21,139 bases of DNA from Acidimicrobiales bacterium (GTDB lineage: Bacteria; Actinomycetota; Acidimicrobiia; Acidimicrobiales; Ilumatobacteraceae): contig JAURNB010000039.1 in the NCBI GenBank assembly GCA_030830415.1, positions 1 through 21,139 of the forward strand, given 5' to 3'. The notes beneath the pieces are model-generated. The model saw nothing but the letters and a program-made list of their open reading frames with translations, searched no databases and had not been told where the DNA came from. Each line of letters begins with the position of its first letter. The stretch's first letter is position 1. A program made the translations under genes and the position numbers. Positions 6,824 to 15,443 of the stretch are shown piece after piece.

Positions 6824-8515
6824 ATGCGTCGCAAACTTCTCATCACGCTTATAGCAACTGTCCTCGTTTCCATATCGCTCGTGGCAGGAAACCTCATTGC
6901 CGGAAACAAGCCTTCTTTGGGGCTCGATCTTCAAGGCGGGGCATCAGTAACACTTGAGCCAAAAGGCGATTACGACACCGTCGCGCTCGACGTTGCTGTT
7001 GAAATCATTCGTTCTCGTGTTGACTCAATTGGTGTAGCTGAACCAGAAATTATTCGCCAGGGAAGCACAGTGGTCATCAACCTTCCAGGTGTGAAAGACC
7101 AACAGCGCGCACTGGAGATCGTTGGGCGCACCGGAGAAGTGTTGCTCCGTCCGGTATTGCAGTCGGGCATGAGAAACGACGATGCGACCACCACCACCAT
7201 TGCGGGCCAAACAACAGTTCCTGGTGCTACTTCCTCAACAATCGCTGGAGCAACAACCACAGTTGCTGGCGCAACAACCACGGTCGCCGGAGCAACCACA
7301 ACTGTTGCAGGTGCGACCACGAGTCAGCCTGCTAGCTCGGGCGGGCTCGGTAAGACGCGTCAACCGATGAGTGCGGCAACTACAACAACTCCCACAACGG
7401 TGGCACCATCAACAACAGTGAGTTCAACCGATGCAGGGGCCACAACCACCACGGTTGCTATTGCGCCAGCACAACCGCAACAAGATATTTCCATGACCAA
7501 CGAACCTTCCAAGCAAGCAATTTTGGAAGGTCGCGATGGTCTGGTGTACTTCACTGGTCCGTCACAAGCAGACGGACAAGTTTTTGCCAACGATGCCGCT
7601 GCGCAAATCAGTAGCGGTTCATGGGTCGTAGCTGTCGGCTTGCGCGGCGGTGCGAGCGGGGAAGACAAGTGGAATCTTCTGGCCGCACAGTGCTTTCAAA
7701 AAGCAGCTACATGCCCTACGGGTCAAATTGCCATCGTCCTTGACGGCGTGGTGATCTCGGCTCCTGTGGTGCAAACAGCAAACTTCAGTGGCAGCGTGCA
7801 AATCAGCGGCGACTTCAAAGAAGCTGAAGCAAAAGACCTCGCCAAAATTCTTGAGTTTGGTGCCGTGCCAGTGCGCTTCGATTCACCAACAGCACAGACC
7901 GTGTCAGCAACCCTGGGTAAAGATTCGCTCAATGCGGCGTTAATTTCAGGTCTTGTGGGCGTTTTGCTCGTTTTGCTCTTCCTCTTTTTCTACTATCGCC
8001 GTTTAGCAATTGTGGTCTTGGGTGGTTTGGCAATCTCAGGCATGTTGCAGTGGAGTGCGATTTCTTGGCTCTCGCAACGCAACGGCCTTGCCCTGTCGCT
8101 GTCTGGTGTAACCGGAATCATCGTTTCTGTAGGCGTCACGGTCGACTCCTACGTGGTGTTCTTTGAGAAGTTGAAAGACGATGTTCTTGGCGGTAAAACT
8201 CTGAAGAATTCCGCTACTCGCAGTTTCAATTCCGCTTGGCGAACCATCATTGCCGCCGACACGGTGTCGCTCATTGGTGCAGTAGTGCTGTGGTTCCTCA
8301 CCGTTGGCTCCGTTAGAGGTTTCGCTTTCTTCCTCGGACTCTCAACTTTGTGCGACATTATCGTCGCGTACTTCTTCACGCGCCCAACCGTTATTTTGAT
8401 GTCTCGTTCGAATTGGATGAACGGCGCAAAAATGTTTGGTGTGCGAGCCCGTCGCACTGATGATGGAAATGATCAACTTGTCGAAAGTTCAACAGAAGGT
8501 GTGGTGGCACGATGA
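6824..8515 (+). CDS. secD: SecD, protein translocase subunit
   Basis: SecD forms with SecF an RND-type membrane complex that uses the proton gradient to complete Sec export. The 563-residue protein has an N-terminal membrane segment (about residues 5-25), the SLGLDLQGGASVTLEP motif and a large external P1 region. After the external region come IVLDGVVISAPVV, ISGDFKEAEAKDLAKILEFGAVPV and five membrane segments from about residue 370. GVTVDSYVVFFEKLKDD is the actinobacterial form of the GMAVDANVLIFERI motif. About 100 residues (120-220) are a Thr/Ala-rich low-complexity insert built partly of AGATTTV repeats. The ATG at 6824 has no clear Shine-Dalgarno sequence. The stop overlaps secF as ATGA. 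Confidence 0.95.
   Translation: MRRKLLITLIATVLVSISLVAGNLIAGNKPSLGLDLQGGASVTLEPKGDYDTVALDVAVEIIRSRVDSIGVAEPEIIRQGSTVVINLPGVKDQQRALEIVGRTGEVLLRPVLQSGMRNDDATTTTIAGQTTVPGATSSTIAGATTTVAGATTTVAGATTTVAGATTSQPASSGGLGKTRQPMSAATTTTPTTVAPSTTVSSTDAGATTTTVAIAPAQPQQDISMTNEPSKQAILEGRDGLVYFTGPSQADGQVFANDAAAQISSGSWVVAVGLRGGASGEDKWNLLAAQCFQKAATCPTGQIAIVLDGVVISAPVVQTANFSGSVQISGDFKEAEAKDLAKILEFGAVPVRFDSPTAQTVSATLGKDSLNAALISGLVGVLLVLLFLFFYYRRLAIVVLGGLAISGMLQWSAISWLSQRNGLALSLSGVTGIIVSVGVTVDSYVVFFEKLKDDVLGGKTLKNSATRSFNSAWRTIIAADTVSLIGAVVLWFLTVGSVRGFAFFLGLSTLCDIIVAYFFTRPTVILMSRSNWMNGAKMFGVRARRTDDGNDQLVESSTEGVVAR
7244..7324 (+). repeat. In-frame 21-base tandem repeats in secD
   Basis: Three consecutive 21-base units (7244-7264, 7265-7285, 7286-7306) each encode AGATTTV. 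A fourth truncated unit (7307-7324) encodes AGATTS. Degenerate copies precede them, encoding AGQTTV and PGATSSTI (about 7202-7243). Units differ mostly at third codon positions, so the array is not a very recent slippage product and the peptide seems to be conserved. The array lies in the Thr-rich linker of the SecD external domain. Confidence 0.9.
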
Positions 8516-9630
8516 GTGGTCGCTGGGGTCGTCTTTATAACGGTGAAACAACAATTGACTTTGTTGGTCGTCGCTGGTGGGGCTTCATATTGTCGGGCAT
8601 CTTGGTGCTTGCAACGTTGGTGTCGCTGTTGTTCCAGGGTCTCAACTTAGGAATTGACTTTGAAGGTGGAGTGGCATGGGAAGCACCTGTGAAGAACGGG
8701 CTCACCATCGACTCTGCAACAGCAATTCTTGAAGACAACAATATTGAATCGCGAAATGCAAAAGTACAAACACTCGGCAGTGGCGCAGGTGAGCGCATTC
8801 GTGTTCAGGTAGATGACCAAACTACAGAAGTGCGTAGCGCAGTTCAGAAGTCGCTAGCAGACACAGCAAAAGTAGATGTTGCCGAAGTGAGCGTCTCGAG
8901 CGTGAGCTCGTCTTGGGGGCGCAGCATCACCATTAAAGCAATACGTGCTCTGCTCGTGTTTTTCTTATTAGTTTCGATGTACATCGCTTGGCGCTTCGAA
9001 TGGAAGATGGCAATAGCGGCCATTATGGCAATGGTTCACGACGTCATCGTCAGTGTTGGCGTGTATTCGCTTCTCGGTTTTGAAGTGACCCCGTCAACAG
9101 TTATTGCCTTTTTGACCATTTTGGGCTTCTCTCTGTACGACACCATCGTGGTATTCGACAAGGTGCACGACAATACGAGCCGCTTTAGCGCGTCGCGTGT
9201 CTCATATGAAGACATCGTCAACGTTTCGATGAACCAAGTTCTGATGCGTTCGCTCAACACAAGCCTTGCTGCAGTGTTGCCCGTGTTGTCGTTGTTGGTT
9301 CTGGGGTCTGGGGTTTTTGGTGCAGTTGCTCTACAAGAGTTCGCCTTGGCTTTGTTCGTAGGTCTTTTGACTGGTGCTTATTCGTCAATCTTTATCGCTA
9401 CGCCTTTACTGTCCCTTTTGAAGTCGCGCGAACCAAAGTTCCGCTCCCTCATCGGTCAGCGCTCTTTGAAAGCCGACATGACATCTTTGATGCAAACAGG
9501 CTCTTCTGTGTCACGTAAGCAATCTGCTCGTTCTGGCACAGACACAACGGGTGCAACCAGTACTCCAGTCGATGCCGTCACAGCAGTGCTGTCGCATCCA
9601 CCGCGCCCTCGTAAAAAGACGCGCCGGTAA
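8512..9630 (+). CDS. secF: SecF, protein translocase subunit
   Basis: SecF is the partner of SecD in the export-driving membrane complex. The 372-residue protein has a first membrane segment around residues 22-40, NLGIDFEGGVAWE at the start of the external domain, and VSSSWGRSITIKAIRALLVF leading into the membrane bundle. The segment GFEVTPSTVIAFLTILGFSLYDTIVVFDKV is very close in style to mycobacterial SecF and supports an actinobacterial host. The cytoplasmic C-terminal tail (about residues 310-372) is Ser/Thr-rich and ends in the basic stretch RPRKKTRR. The start overlaps the secD stop as ATGA. apt follows after 3 bases. Confidence 0.95.
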   Translation: MSGRWGRLYNGETTIDFVGRRWWGFILSGILVLATLVSLLFQGLNLGIDFEGGVAWEAPVKNGLTIDSATAILEDNNIESRNAKVQTLGSGAGERIRVQVDDQTTEVRSAVQKSLADTAKVDVAEVSVSSVSSSWGRSITIKAIRALLVFFLLVSMYIAWRFEWKMAIAAIMAMVHDVIVSVGVYSLLGFEVTPSTVIAFLTILGFSLYDTIVVFDKVHDNTSRFSASRVSYEDIVNVSMNQVLMRSLNTSLAAVLPVLSLLVLGSGVFGAVALQEFALALFVGLLTGAYSSIFIATPLLSLLKSREPKFRSLIGQRSLKADMTSLMQTGSSVSRKQSARSGTDTTGATSTPVDAVTAVLSHPPRPRKKTRR

Positions 9631-9633
9631 TTT

Positions 9634-10158
9634 ATGCACAACGATTCATTGCAAAGGTATATCCGCAATATTGAAGACGTGCCAGCACCCGGAGTGACCT
9701 TTCGCGATATCACTCCTCTCATCGGAGACCCACAAGGGTTCAACGAAGCAGTGGGTTCTATCGTTTCCATGTCATCTGGTCTCAAAATCGACAAGGTGGT
9801 CGGAATTGAAGCTCGTGGTTTCATTCTTGCTGCACCTGTTGCCTTCCATCTAGGCGCTGGGTTCGTCCCTGTGCGCAAAGCAGGGAAGTTGCCTTGGGAA
9901 GTAGTGCGCGAGGAATATGCCTTGGAGTACGGCACCGACGTATTAGAGGCGCATCGCGACGCAGTGGGTCCTGGCGACTCGGTCGTCATAGTCGATGACG
10001 TGTTGGCTACAGGCGGAACCGCCAAAGCCGCCATCAAACTCATTGAAGGTCTTGGTGCTCATGTAGCAGCTTTGCTGTTTCTCATCGAGCTCGATGCACT
10101 CGGTGGTCGAAGCGTGTTGGCCGGACACACCATTCACTCGGTGATGACGTACAGGTAG
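9634..10158 (+). CDS. apt: Apt, adenine phosphoribosyltransferase
   Basis: Apt salvages adenine by joining it to PRPP to make AMP. The 174-residue protein is of normal length. It shows IRNIEDVPAPGVTFRDITPL at the N-terminus, GIEARGFILAAPVAFHLGAGFVPVRK in the flexible-loop region, and the PRPP-binding motif VVIVDDVLATGGTAKAAI around residues 115-132. ATG 9634 lies 3 bases after the secF stop with only a weak ribosome site, so it is probably coupled. The secF-apt-relA order is widely conserved in actinobacteria and Firmicutes. Confidence 0.95.
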   Translation: MHNDSLQRYIRNIEDVPAPGVTFRDITPLIGDPQGFNEAVGSIVSMSSGLKIDKVVGIEARGFILAAPVAFHLGAGFVPVRKAGKLPWEVVREEYALEYGTDVLEAHRDAVGPGDSVVIVDDVLATGGTAKAAIKLIEGLGAHVAALLFLIELDALGGRSVLAGHTIHSVMTYR

Positions 10159-10163
10159 CACGT

Positions 10164-12401
10164 ATGGCTTCGGGTGACCGCGTTCTTCCTTGGAGGCGCA
10201 GTTCCGCAGCGCCTGCAGAAGAACTTGCCCCGTTGCTGGCGTCTTATCGTTCGCGCCACCCCAAAGCATCAATTGCTCTCATCAATAAGGCGTACATCAC
10301 CGCTCGAGGTGCACACCAGCATCAACTGCGCGGCAGTGGTGAGTCGTACATCAACCATCCCATTGCGGTAGCAAAAATTGTTGCCGATATTGGGCTCGAC
10401 GATATTTCCTTGGCTGCAGCACTACTTCACGACGCTGTAGAAGATACTGAAATTACGCTTGAAGAAGTTGAACGCAATTTCGGTAAAGAAGTTGCAAGCA
10501 TCGTCGACGGTGTCACCAAATTAGAGCGTCTGCAGTTCGATTCTAAAGAAGCGCAACAAGCTGCAACCATGCGCAAAATGTTGGTTGCCATGGCGCGAGA
10601 CATTCGTGTTTTGGTCATCAAGCTCGCCGATCGCTTACACAACATGAGAACTCTTGCGGGAATGTCGGTAGAGAAACAGCAGCGCATAGCGCATGAAACG
10701 CTCGACATTTACGCACCACTTGCACACCGATTGGGCATGCAGGAAATGAAACAGCAACTCGAAGACTTGTCGTTTGCTGCCATTTACCCGAAGCGTTTTG
10801 CAGAGTTAGACCACTTGGTGGGAACCCGCACGCCAGAGCGCGAGGTGTACCTCGCCAAGGTAGTGGGCGACGTCCAAATCAAACTCTCTGAATTGGGAAT
10901 CAAAGCAGAAGTAACTGGACGCGGAAAGCATCTGTGGAGCATTTACGAAAAAATGGTACAAAAGAGTCGTGAGTTCGATGAAATTTTCGATCTCGTTGCC
11001 GTGCGTATCATTGTCGATTCTGTCAAAGATTGTTACGGAGCTTTGGGCTGTATTCACGGGCGATGGAAGCCGGTGGTGGGTCGCTTTAAAGATTACATCG
11101 CCATGCCAAAGTTCAATTTGTATCAATCGCTGCACACCACGGTCATTGGTCCTGAAGGAAAACCGCTAGAGGTGCAAATCCGCACGCGTGAAATGCACAA
11201 TCGCGCCGAGTGGGGTGTTGCTGCGCACTATGCATATAAAGACGGTGTGGCACCTGGTGATATTGACTGGTTGAACCGCATTATCGACTGGCAAGCCGAT
11301 GTTGCCGACCCTACGCACTTCATGGAAGGTCTGAAAGAAGACCTTGTACAAGACGAACTCTTTGTGTTCACACCCAAGGGCAAAGTCATTCCATTGCCAC
11401 TGCACTCATCGCCGGTCGATTTCGCGTATGCGGTGCACACCGAAGTGGGTCACGCGTGCATTGGCGCCAAGGTAAATGGCCGTCTCGTGACGTTGAATTA
11501 CGAGTTGCATTCAGGTGATACATGCGAGATCTTCACAGCAAAATCTGATGATGCCGGTCCTTCCCGCGACTGGATGAACTTTGTTGCAAGCCCTCGTGCG
11601 AGAAACAAAATCCGGCAATGGTTCTCTCGCGAACGTCGCGACGAAATGATTGAGGCGGGCAGGGAAGATCTCGTTGCTGAGTTGCGGCGCGAAGGGTTGC
11701 CTGTACATAGCATCTTGAGTTCCGACGCTTTAATGGGCGAAGTGAACGACGGTGGTCATGTCGATCTCGATTCGCTCTTTGCGGCAATTGGCGAACACCA
11801 TGTGAGTGCAAGGGGAGTGGCACAACGTATTGCACGGGTGATGCAACTTGGTACCGATGGAGAACTGTTGGCGTCCGATCTCCGTGTCGATCGTCCGCGT
11901 CGCCCCACCCTCGATGGTCCTGCAATTCACGTTGACGGTCTCGACGACGTACTCGTGCGGCTATCTACCTGTTGCACTCCAGTGCCTGGTGACGAAATCA
12001 TGGGGTTCATCACTAAGGGTCGCGGAGTCAGTGTCCACCGCATCGACTGTGCAAATGCCGGATCACTAGTGCAAGAGCAAGCGAGTCGCGTGGTGGAGGT
12101 GGAGTGGTCCGACCATCAGCGAGGTTCCACTTTTAGAGCAAGTGTTGAAGTGGTCGCACTCGACAGGTCGCGCCTCTTGCGAGACGTGGCAAATGCTCTG
12201 TCTGACCATCATGTGAATATCGTCGCTTGCTCAACCCACACGGGCCTCGACCGTGTCGCAAAAATGCGTTTTGAGTTTGAGTTAGCCGACCCCAACCACC
12301 TCGATGCAGTACTGAGAACCATCAAAAATATTGCTGGTGTGTACGACTCTTATCGAGTTCTGCCAGGAAATACCACGGGTTCGACCGACTCTGACGAGTA
12401 A
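10164..12401 (+). CDS. relA: RelA/SpoT family bifunctional (p)ppGpp synthetase/hydrolase
   Basis: This 745-residue Rsh protein should make and break the alarmone (p)ppGpp. The hydrolase HD site looks intact, with His65, His89-Asp90, Glu93-Asp94 and Asp156 in LADRLHNMRTL, so degradation is expected. The synthetase domain follows with RFKDYIAMPKFNLYQSLHTTVIG and EVQIRTREMHNRAEWGVAAHYAYK. Next come a TGS domain (ELFVFTPKGKVIPLP to NGRLVTLNYELHSGD), a region with a conserved CCTPVPGD, and a C-terminal ACT domain (about residues 660-735). Domain order and length match the single long Rsh of actinobacteria. The ATG lies 5 bases after the apt stop. Confidence 0.96.
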   Translation: MASGDRVLPWRRSSAAPAEELAPLLASYRSRHPKASIALINKAYITARGAHQHQLRGSGESYINHPIAVAKIVADIGLDDISLAAALLHDAVEDTEITLEEVERNFGKEVASIVDGVTKLERLQFDSKEAQQAATMRKMLVAMARDIRVLVIKLADRLHNMRTLAGMSVEKQQRIAHETLDIYAPLAHRLGMQEMKQQLEDLSFAAIYPKRFAELDHLVGTRTPEREVYLAKVVGDVQIKLSELGIKAEVTGRGKHLWSIYEKMVQKSREFDEIFDLVAVRIIVDSVKDCYGALGCIHGRWKPVVGRFKDYIAMPKFNLYQSLHTTVIGPEGKPLEVQIRTREMHNRAEWGVAAHYAYKDGVAPGDIDWLNRIIDWQADVADPTHFMEGLKEDLVQDELFVFTPKGKVIPLPLHSSPVDFAYAVHTEVGHACIGAKVNGRLVTLNYELHSGDTCEIFTAKSDDAGPSRDWMNFVASPRARNKIRQWFSRERRDEMIEAGREDLVAELRREGLPVHSILSSDALMGEVNDGGHVDLDSLFAAIGEHHVSARGVAQRIARVMQLGTDGELLASDLRVDRPRRPTLDGPAIHVDGLDDVLVRLSTCCTPVPGDEIMGFITKGRGVSVHRIDCANAGSLVQEQASRVVEVEWSDHQRGSTFRASVEVVALDRSRLLRDVANALSDHHVNIVACSTHTGLDRVAKMRFEFELADPNHLDAVLRTIKNIAGVYDSYRVLPGNTTGSTDSDE

Positions 12402-12410
12402 CCTCTTGGC

Positions 12411-13673
12411 GTGCCATCGTTTCAAACAACCCCGGGGACTCGCGATATCTTGCCTCCCGATGCGGCTCGCTGGCGCAGTTTCGTTGAGGAATTCGATGCA
12501 GTTGTCTCGCTAGCCGGATTCCAGCACATTGTGGTTCCAATGTTTGAAGACCTAGGCGTCTTTCAGCGGCTCGGAGATGCAACCGATGTAGTTACCAAAG
12601 AGATGTATGACTTCGTCGATAAGGGCGGCCGCCATGTTGCGCTGCGGCCAGAACAAACCGCTGGTGTGTGTCGCTCTTTTGCACAACATCGTCCTTTGCC
12701 GCCATGGAAGGTTTGGTACAGCGGTCCCAACTTTCGATATGAACGGGCTCAACACGGGCGCTACCGCCAGTTCGACCAGGTGGGCGTAGAGGCATTGGGA
12801 AGTGACGACCCGTTACTCGATGTTGAAGTCATCGCTCTTGCTGTTGATTTTTTCCGAAATCTTGGACTGCGCAATGTTGTTCTGAACATCAATTCGCTTG
12901 GTGACTCCGGAGATCGTGCACGCTACGTTGAAGCGCTGTCTCAGTATTTCCAAGGGCGCATCAGTGAGCTCAGTCCCGAGAGTGTGGCAACCCTCGAGCG
13001 AAACCCACTGCGGGTACTCGATTCAAAGCGGGAAAGCGAGCAAGCAGTTGTTGCTCAAGCGCCTTCAATTAGTGGTTTTCTCAGCGATGAAGCAGCCTCG
13101 CACTTTACGCAGGTGAAACAGGGTCTCGATGCACTTGGTATCACATATGTTGTGAACGAACGTCTCGTTCGTGGGCTCGACTACTACTGCCGTACAACTT
13201 TTGAGTTTCAATCCACTGCTTTGGAGTCGGCACAAACAGCAGTCGGCGGCGGCGGGCGTTACGACGGCTTAGTAGAAGACCTTGGTGGCCCAGCCACTCC
13301 AGGTATCGGTTTTGCCATTGGCCTCGATCGCACTTTGTTGGCCTGCGATGCTGAGCAAGTTTTTCCACACCCATCAACAAAAGCCGATGTATTCGTTATC
13401 GATACAACTGGTGGTATGCAGGCATTGCAATTGTGTCAACAATTTCGTACAGCGGGCTGTGCGTCGGAACGTGCATATGGTGGGCGGGCAATGAAGGCAC
13501 AAATGAAAGCAGCCGACAAGTCGGGTGCCACATATGCCGTCATTATTGGAACCGACGAATTATCTCAAGGTGTTGCAACAGTGAAGTCAATGGTCGACGG
13601 TCAGCAAGAGGAAATATTACTTGATGCTGTCGTTCAACATGTGGCTGCACAATTAGGAAAGGTCAATTCATGA
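12411..13673 (+). CDS. hisS: HisS, histidyl-tRNA synthetase
   Basis: This class II synthetase charges tRNA-His. The 420-residue length is typical. PGTRDILPPDAARW is the usual opening, LRPEQTAGVCRSF and FRYERAQHGRYRQFDQVGVEALG cover the ATP site and motif 2, and VRGLDYYCRTTFEF is the histidine-specific loop. VGGGGRYDGLVEDLGG with GIGFAIGLDRTLL is motif 3. The C-terminal anticodon-binding domain begins near DVFVIDTTGG. The GTG start lies 9 bases after the relA stop, with TAACCT between them and no strong Shine-Dalgarno sequence. The stop overlaps aspS as ATGA. Confidence 0.96.
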   Translation: MPSFQTTPGTRDILPPDAARWRSFVEEFDAVVSLAGFQHIVVPMFEDLGVFQRLGDATDVVTKEMYDFVDKGGRHVALRPEQTAGVCRSFAQHRPLPPWKVWYSGPNFRYERAQHGRYRQFDQVGVEALGSDDPLLDVEVIALAVDFFRNLGLRNVVLNINSLGDSGDRARYVEALSQYFQGRISELSPESVATLERNPLRVLDSKRESEQAVVAQAPSISGFLSDEAASHFTQVKQGLDALGITYVVNERLVRGLDYYCRTTFEFQSTALESAQTAVGGGGRYDGLVEDLGGPATPGIGFAIGLDRTLLACDAEQVFPHPSTKADVFVIDTTGGMQALQLCQQFRTAGCASERAYGGRAMKAQMKAADKSGATYAVIIGTDELSQGVATVKSMVDGQQEEILLDAVVQHVAAQLGKVNS

Positions 13674-15436
13674 TTTCACAGTCAACCTCAATGCGCTCAC
13701 ACTTGTGTGGAGAGTTACGCCCCGAGCACATCGGAACCACAGTGCAAATTTGTGGTTGGTTGTCACGACGCCGTGAACACGGTGAGCACTTGGCTTTTTT
13801 CGATATTCGCGACCACTCCGGAATCGTCCAGTGTGTAGTAGACCGCACAGTAGATGTTCGCTCTGAATATGTAGTGCGCATTACTGGCGTTGTGCGTGAA
13901 CGGCCAGAGGGCACGTTGAACACACAAATTCCAACAGGTGCCATAGAAATTGGTGATTGTGTTGTTGAGGTTCTCAACGAGTCAGAGCCCCCACCGTTTC
14001 CTATCGACTCACGAGCTGATGACGTCGATGAAAACATTCGTTTGCGATTCCGCTACCTCGACATTCGTCGTGAGCGGATGCAAAAAAACATTCGGTTGCG
14101 GGCAAAAATCAACTCTGCTATCAGGGCCGCAATGGAATTGCAAGAGTTTGTAGAGGTAGAAACACCTTTCCTTATGCCGTCCACTCCTGAAGGTGCGCGT
14201 GAGTTCCTTGTTCCTTCACGTAAAGAACCAGGCTCGTTTTACGCACTGCCGCAGTCGCCTCAATTGTGGAAGCAGTTGTTGATGGTGGCAGGAGTCGACA
14301 GGTATTTCCAAATTGCGCGTTGTCTACGAGATGAAGACCTTCGCGCAGACCGTCAGTACGAATTCATGCAGTTAGACGCAGAAATGAGTTTTGTTACTCA
14401 GCCCGATGTTCTTGCTGCAATTGGTAAAGCAGTCACCGCGGCTGCCGAAGCTGCAACGGGTGTAGCCGTTCCTCCAATCGAGCAAATCACTTGGCACGAG
14501 GCAATGAACAGGTTCGGTGTCGATAAACCCGACCTTCGTTTCGGGCTCGAGTTGCACGAACTCACCGATATTTTTGCCGCAACAGAATTCAAAGCTTTTT
14601 CAACAGCAGCCTCCATTAAAGGTATTCGTGTCGATGCGGCAACGTATCCAGAACAGGCTGCATCGGGAAGAGGCAGGCTCGACGCACTCACCGACCGCGC
14701 AAAGCAAGTGGGCGCAAAAGGTTTAGTGTGGCTGCGCGTTGCCGAGGGTAAGACATTTGAGTCTCCTGTAGCAAAGTTCATTTCTGCAACCGAGAGCGCT
14801 GCGCTTTGTGACCGTTTTGGTGCGGTGCCAGGCGACCTCATATTGATCGTCGCCGACGAATGGGATACCACCTGTGAAGTTCTTGGACAATTGCGTAATG
14901 ACATTGGACGTCCACCCGTTCATGAAGGCCCATACCGTTATGTGTGGGTCATTGATTTCCCACTGTTCGTTGGTATCGATGCTGTAACTGGCCGTCCAAA
15001 GCCAGGGCATCATCCGTTTTGCCATCCACATCCCGACGACTTGCAGTATCTCGACACTGAGCCACTTCGTGTGCGTGCCCAGGCGTACGACCTCGTGTTA
15101 AACGGTTGGGAACTCGGTTCAGGTTCCATTCGTATCCATGAGCCCGAATTGCAAAGGCAAGTATTCAACAAGTTGGGTATTAGCGATGAAGAAGCCGATC
15201 GGCGTTTTGGGTTCTTTCTGCAACCGTTTAAATATGGCGCTCCACCACACGGTGGCTTTGCATTTGGTATCGACCGCTTAACTGCAATTCTTGCGGGCGA
15301 AGACAACATCCGTGAAGTTATTGCCTTCCCGAAGACCCAATCGGGTAGTGATCCAATGACCAATGCGCCAACTGTGGTCGACGCTGCTCAACTCAATGAA
15401 CTAGGTATTCGTACATTACCTCCGGCAGTGAAGTAG
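13670..15436 (+). CDS. aspS: AspS, bacterial-type aspartyl-tRNA synthetase, probably non-discriminating
   Basis: The 588-residue class IIb enzyme has the OB-fold anticodon domain (CGWLSRRREHGEHLAFFDIRD), motif 1 (FVEVETPFLMPSTPEGAREFLVPSR), the ALPQSPQLWKQLLM flipping loop, motif 2 (FQIARCLRDEDLRADRQYEF), the bacterial GAD insert, and motif 3 (GGFAFGIDRLTAIL). Aligned to E. coli AspRS, the tRNA-recognition positions Leu30 and Lys81 are His37 and Gly81 here. This His/Gly pair is typical of non-discriminating enzymes that also charge tRNA-Asn, which would require a GatCAB amidotransferase elsewhere in the genome. ATG 13670 overlaps the hisS stop; ATG 13691 is closer to other family starts and remains possible. 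Confidence 0.95.
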   Translation: MISQSTSMRSHLCGELRPEHIGTTVQICGWLSRRREHGEHLAFFDIRDHSGIVQCVVDRTVDVRSEYVVRITGVVRERPEGTLNTQIPTGAIEIGDCVVEVLNESEPPPFPIDSRADDVDENIRLRFRYLDIRRERMQKNIRLRAKINSAIRAAMELQEFVEVETPFLMPSTPEGAREFLVPSRKEPGSFYALPQSPQLWKQLLMVAGVDRYFQIARCLRDEDLRADRQYEFMQLDAEMSFVTQPDVLAAIGKAVTAAAEAATGVAVPPIEQITWHEAMNRFGVDKPDLRFGLELHELTDIFAATEFKAFSTAASIKGIRVDAATYPEQAASGRGRLDALTDRAKQVGAKGLVWLRVAEGKTFESPVAKFISATESAALCDRFGAVPGDLILIVADEWDTTCEVLGQLRNDIGRPPVHEGPYRYVWVIDFPLFVGIDAVTGRPKPGHHPFCHPHPDDLQYLDTEPLRVRAQAYDLVLNGWELGSGSIRIHEPELQRQVFNKLGISDEEADRRFGFFLQPFKYGAPPHGGFAFGIDRLTAILAGEDNIREVIAFPKTQSGSDPMTNAPTVVDAAQLNELGIRTLPPAVK

Positions 15437-15437
15437 G
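15431..15437 (+). promoter_or_regulatory. Probable ribosome binding site for rarA
   Basis: AAGTAGG (15431-15437) overlaps the aspS stop codon. It lies 6 bases before an in-frame ACG at 15444, which is good spacing for a Shine-Dalgarno sequence. It is about 75 bases from the first standard start codon, TTG 15513, and so cannot serve it. This supports a start at or very near 15444. Confidence 0.4.
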
Positions 15438-15443
15438 TCTTGT

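Noticed and set aside
7244..7324. secD tandem repeats as a CRISPR array or mobile-element scar
   Set aside because: Units are adjacent with no spacers, stay in frame and encode a uniform peptide, so this is a protein repeat.
9456..10043. 195-codon open frame on the minus strand over the secF-apt junction
   Set aside because: It lies opposite two well-supported genes, its translation is Ser/Thr/Ala/Pro-rich with no recognisable motif, and it has no space for its own signals. It is a shadow of codon bias on the + strand.
14326..14385. AspRS motif 2 region reads RADRQYEFMQ where E. coli has RADRQPEFTQ
   Set aside because: Aromatic residues in place of this Pro are, as far as I recall, usual in actinobacterial AspRS, and the catalytic Arg and Glu are intact, so I do not treat it as a defect.
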